From assembly GCA_028290165.1 (NCBI GenBank), contig JAQGKJ010000332.1:1-8566 (forward strand): a stretch of DNA of 8,566 nt, in the 5' to 3' direction. Of this stretch, positions 6,923 to 8,566 are shown one piece after another (the first letter of the stretch is position 1; each line of letters starts with the position of its first letter). The DNA is from Bradyrhizobium sp. GTDB lineage: Bacteria; Pseudomonadota; Alphaproteobacteria; Rhizobiales; Xanthobacteraceae. Position numbers and translations under genes: made by a program. Below the pieces are notes generated by a model that ran no database searches, had not been told where the DNA came from, and saw only the letters and a program-made list of their open reading frames with translations.

Positions 6923-6949
6923 ACTATATGTTCCATATGTGTTCCGCAA
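6923..6949 (-). promoter_or_regulatory. Predicted lexA promoter
   Basis: On the - strand, TTGCGG (6944-6949) and TATAGT (6923-6928) are 15 bases apart, slightly short for a sigma70-type promoter. A start near 6916 would give a leader of about 160 bases before the lexA ATG. The LexA box occupies the spacer, which supports the call: a repressor there blocks RNA polymerase. Confidence 0.55.
6930..6944 (-). promoter_or_regulatory. LexA operator (alphaproteobacterial SOS box)
   Basis: GAACACATATGGAAC on the lexA strand is an exact GAAC-N7-GAAC match (GTTC-N7-GTTC on the other strand), the consensus established for alphaproteobacterial LexA. It lies between the predicted -35 and -10 elements, about 175 bases before the lexA ATG, and implies autorepression. 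I saw no second box in the lexA upstream gap. Confidence 0.85.
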
Positions 6950-6998
6950 CCACTTAATTTCTCGTCAACGCCGCGGGCTTCTTTGGGAACCGCGCGCT

Positions 6999-7014
6999 CC
7001 GGCGGTTACGCCGG
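6999..7014. other. Perfect hairpin over the moeA stop codon
   Basis: CCGGCG and CGCCGG pair perfectly around a GTTA loop that contains the moeA stop codon (TAA on the - strand, 7006-7008). It could slow or end transcription at the gene's end, but no U-run follows, so I do not call it a terminator. Confidence 0.4.
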
Positions 7015-8217
7015 CAGCCGCAGGATATCGCAGGCGGTGCCCGCATCTGCCTTGGGCGCAAACGGCGGACGGATCACAAGCGCCTGTGCCGCAGCGAGAT
7101 TTGCAAGCAGCGATGAGTCCTGATGGTCGACGGGGGTGGCGATCACGGCGCCGTCGGAGCGCACCTCAATGCGGGCCCGCAGATAGTCCTCGCGCTGGTC
7201 ATTGGCGCCGACCTCGCGTCCCAAGAGCGCCGTCTCGCGGAGGTGATGGATGTCGGCGAGCCCCGACAAAACGCGAATCAGCGGCACCAGAAACAGGAAG
7301 GCGCAGACATAGGACGACACGGGATTACCGGGCAGGCCGATCACCCGCATGGCGCCCAGCCGCCCGTTCATCATCGGCTTGCCGGGGCGCATCTCGATCC
7401 GCCAGAACGCCATGGTGACGCCCTCCGCCTCCAGCGACGTCTTGACGAGGTCGTGGTCGCCGACCGAAGCCCCGCCACTGGTGATCAGGATATCTGCGCC
7501 GGAGTCCCGGGCGCGGCGGATGCCTGATGTCGTGGCCTCGAGCGTATCGGCGGCAATCCCGAGGTCGATGGTCTCGGCGCCTTCTGCGCGCGCCAGCGCT
7601 CTTAGCGCGTAGCCATTGGAATAGACGATCTGGCCGGGGCCGGGGGTCGAGCCCGGCATCACCAACTCGTCGCCGGTGGCGAGGATGGCGACCTTCGGCC
7701 GGCGGCGCACGGGAAGTTCTGGATAATTCATGCCGGCGGCGAGCGAGAGATCGCGGTCAGTGAGGCGCCTTCCCCGCGCCAGCAGGACGTCGCCTTCGCG
7801 GAAGTCGATGCCGGCGGGACGGATATGCCGTCCCGCACGCGCGGCTTCGGTGATGGTGATGCCGCCACTTTCAATGACGGTATCTTCCTGAATGATAACG
7901 GCGTCGGCGCCGTCGGGGATCACGCCGCCGGTAAAGATTCTGACGGCCTCGCCTGCGCCGACCGGCTTTTCGAATGGGCGGCCGGCCGCGACCTCGCCGA
8001 TCACCTTGAGCCGCGCCGCGACCTGCGACGCATCGGCGGAGCGCACCGCATAGCCGTCCATCGCCGACATCGCCTGCGGCGGCTGGGTGCGCAAGGAAGC
8101 GACGTCGCGCGAGAGCACGCGGTGATGGGCCGCGTCGAGCGCGACCGTTTCCTCGCCCAACGGCTCGGCGCCTGCGAGCACGGCGGCAAGTGCATCGACA
8201 ACCGGCATCAAGGCCAC
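7006..8217 (-). CDS. moeA: MoeA, molybdopterin molybdenumtransferase
   Basis: MoeA inserts molybdate into adenylylated molybdopterin (made by MogA or an equivalent), releasing AMP and giving active molybdenum cofactor. The 403 residues match the usual family length. The start is GTG 8215-8217 (MALMPVVDAL), with AGGAG nine bases upstream; the ATG three codons later is too close to change the protein much. Domain order: the N-terminal part with MSAMDGYAV (50-58, Asp54 matching the catalytic Asp59 of E. coli MoeA) and TGGVIPDGAD (96-105); the MoCF-binding domain (about 173-315) with GDELV (182-186), SGGASVGDHD (247-256), RPGKPM (277-282) and GLPGNPVS (294-301); and a C-terminal beta domain (about 328-403). 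All motifs are intact. The preceding HAD gene ends 12 bases upstream, with its stop inside the moeA ribosome binding site, suggesting one transcript and translational coupling. lexA follows after 250 bases. Confidence 0.96.
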   Translation of the reverse strand: MALMPVVDALAAVLAGAEPLGEETVALDAAHHRVLSRDVASLRTQPPQAMSAMDGYAVRSADASQVAARLKVIGEVAAGRPFEKPVGAGEAVRIFTGGVIPDGADAVIIQEDTVIESGGITITEAARAGRHIRPAGIDFREGDVLLARGRRLTDRDLSLAAGMNYPELPVRRRPKVAILATGDELVMPGSTPGPGQIVYSNGYALRALARAEGAETIDLGIAADTLEATTSGIRRARDSGADILITSGGASVGDHDLVKTSLEAEGVTMAFWRIEMRPGKPMMNGRLGAMRVIGLPGNPVSSYVCAFLFLVPLIRVLSGLADIHHLRETALLGREVGANDQREDYLRARIEVRSDGAVIATPVDHQDSSLLANLAAAQALVIRPPFAPKADAGTACDILRLPA

Positions 8218-8226
8218 GGCGAAAAA

Positions 8227-8231
8227 CTCCT
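8227..8231 (-). promoter_or_regulatory. moeA ribosome binding site overlapping the HAD stop codon
   Basis: AGGAG on the - strand lies nine bases before the moeA GTG. The HAD stop (TAG, 8230-8232) shares its last two bases with it, so ribosomes ending on the HAD gene would arrive at the moeA start. This fixes GTG 8217 as the start. Confidence 0.65.
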
Positions 8232-8566
8232 AAATCCCCAGCGCGGCCAGCGCGTCGGCCACGTCATTGGGCGAGGTCACGTGAACCGCGGCGAGGCCTC
8301 GCGCGCGTGCGCCTTCGATATTCTCGGCGAGATCGTCGAAGAATACGATGCGCCCGGCCGGCACCCCGATCGCGTTCCCCACATGATCATAGGCCGCCGC
8401 ATCCGGTTTCCGTAGCCCGATCGTGGATGACAAAAAGATATTGCGAAAATGTCCGAGCACTTCGGCTTAGACTTGCGAGTAATGCGCGTCATGGGCGCCG
8501 TTGGTGTTGGAGAAGGCGTAGAGCGGCAGCCGTCTTGCCGCGCGCGCAAGCAACGGCGCGATCCCG
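8230..8566 (-). pseudogene. HAD-family hydrolase, C-terminal half, with premature stop
   Basis: HAD hydrolases are mostly phosphatases acting through a phospho-aspartate. Reading - from base 8565, the frame gives GIAPLLARAARRLPL and YAFSNTNGAHDAHYSQV, then TAA at 8467-8469, then AEVLGHF and on to TAG at 8230. Homology-like sequence continues on both sides in the same frame: motif II (FSNTN) before the stop; motif III Lys (GLRKPDAAAY) and motif IV (FFDDLAENIEGA) after it. The gene therefore seems interrupted by one nonsense codon rather than being two genes. The TAA is one base from a Tyr codon, and I recall Tyr or Phe at this place in related proteins. Motif I (DxD) lies beyond the window. 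Translation could restart at GTG 8458-8460 (78 codons including the stop would lack motifs I and II), so the product would be inactive. A sequencing error is possible. Confidence 0.75.

Noticed and set aside
7825..8415. Open frame on the + strand opposite moeA and the HAD gene
   Set aside because: It is antisense to moeA, whose motifs are complete, and it shows no family features of its own.
1..8566. CRISPR array, insertion sequence, prophage, toxin-antitoxin or defence cassette
   Set aside because: I saw no regularly spaced repeats, transposase, integrase or known system genes. Composition is even and the genes are mostly core functions.

Overview
The window is an ordinary stretch of chromosome from a high-GC alphaproteobacterium, most likely Bradyrhizobium or a close relative (Nitrobacteraceae). 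I base this on four things. LexA is of the alphaproteobacterial type, with a GAAC-N7-GAAC operator. ComEC, MoeA and LexA lie close together. Several small hypothetical proteins look like types I remember from Bradyrhizobium. Short palindromic intergenic elements also resemble those of that genus. The taxonomic call comes from memory of protein families, not from a search.

Layout, left to right. (1) 1-1458, + strand: the C-terminal six-sevenths of glutaminyl-tRNA synthetase (glnS), whose start lies before the window. (2) 1459-1602: a convergent gap holding a palindromic repetitive element. (3) 1603-1926, - strand: a small exported Gly/Tyr-rich protein. (4) 2027-2212, - strand: a 61-residue helical hypothetical protein. 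(5) 2213-2524: a divergent intergenic region. (6) 2525-4810, + strand: comEC, a polytopic DNA-uptake channel homologue whose C-terminal domain has no visible metallo-beta-lactamase metal site. (7) 4826-5053 and 5139-5561, - strand: two small conserved hypotheticals. (8) 5752-5904, + strand: a possible 50-residue single-pass membrane or exported peptide. (9) 6048-6755, - strand: lexA, the SOS repressor, preceded by its own operator and a long leader that contains a hairpin. (10) 7006-8217, - strand: moeA, molybdenum insertion into molybdopterin. (11) 8230 to the window end, - strand: the C-terminal half of a HAD-family hydrolase, interrupted by an in-frame TAA.

How the genes work together: the HAD gene, moeA and lexA are read in the same direction. 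The HAD stop codon overlaps the moeA ribosome binding site, so these two are probably co-transcribed. lexA has its own promoter in the 250-base gap after moeA, with a LexA box covering the -10/-35 spacer, so it should be autoregulated. The other genes are single units with unrelated jobs (translation, DNA uptake, unknown).

I found no mobile element, CRISPR array, phage gene, toxin-antitoxin pair, defence cassette or RNA gene. I see no convincing previously undescribed system. The points most worth a second look are the premature stop in the HAD gene, the structured lexA leader, and the small proteins of unknown function.
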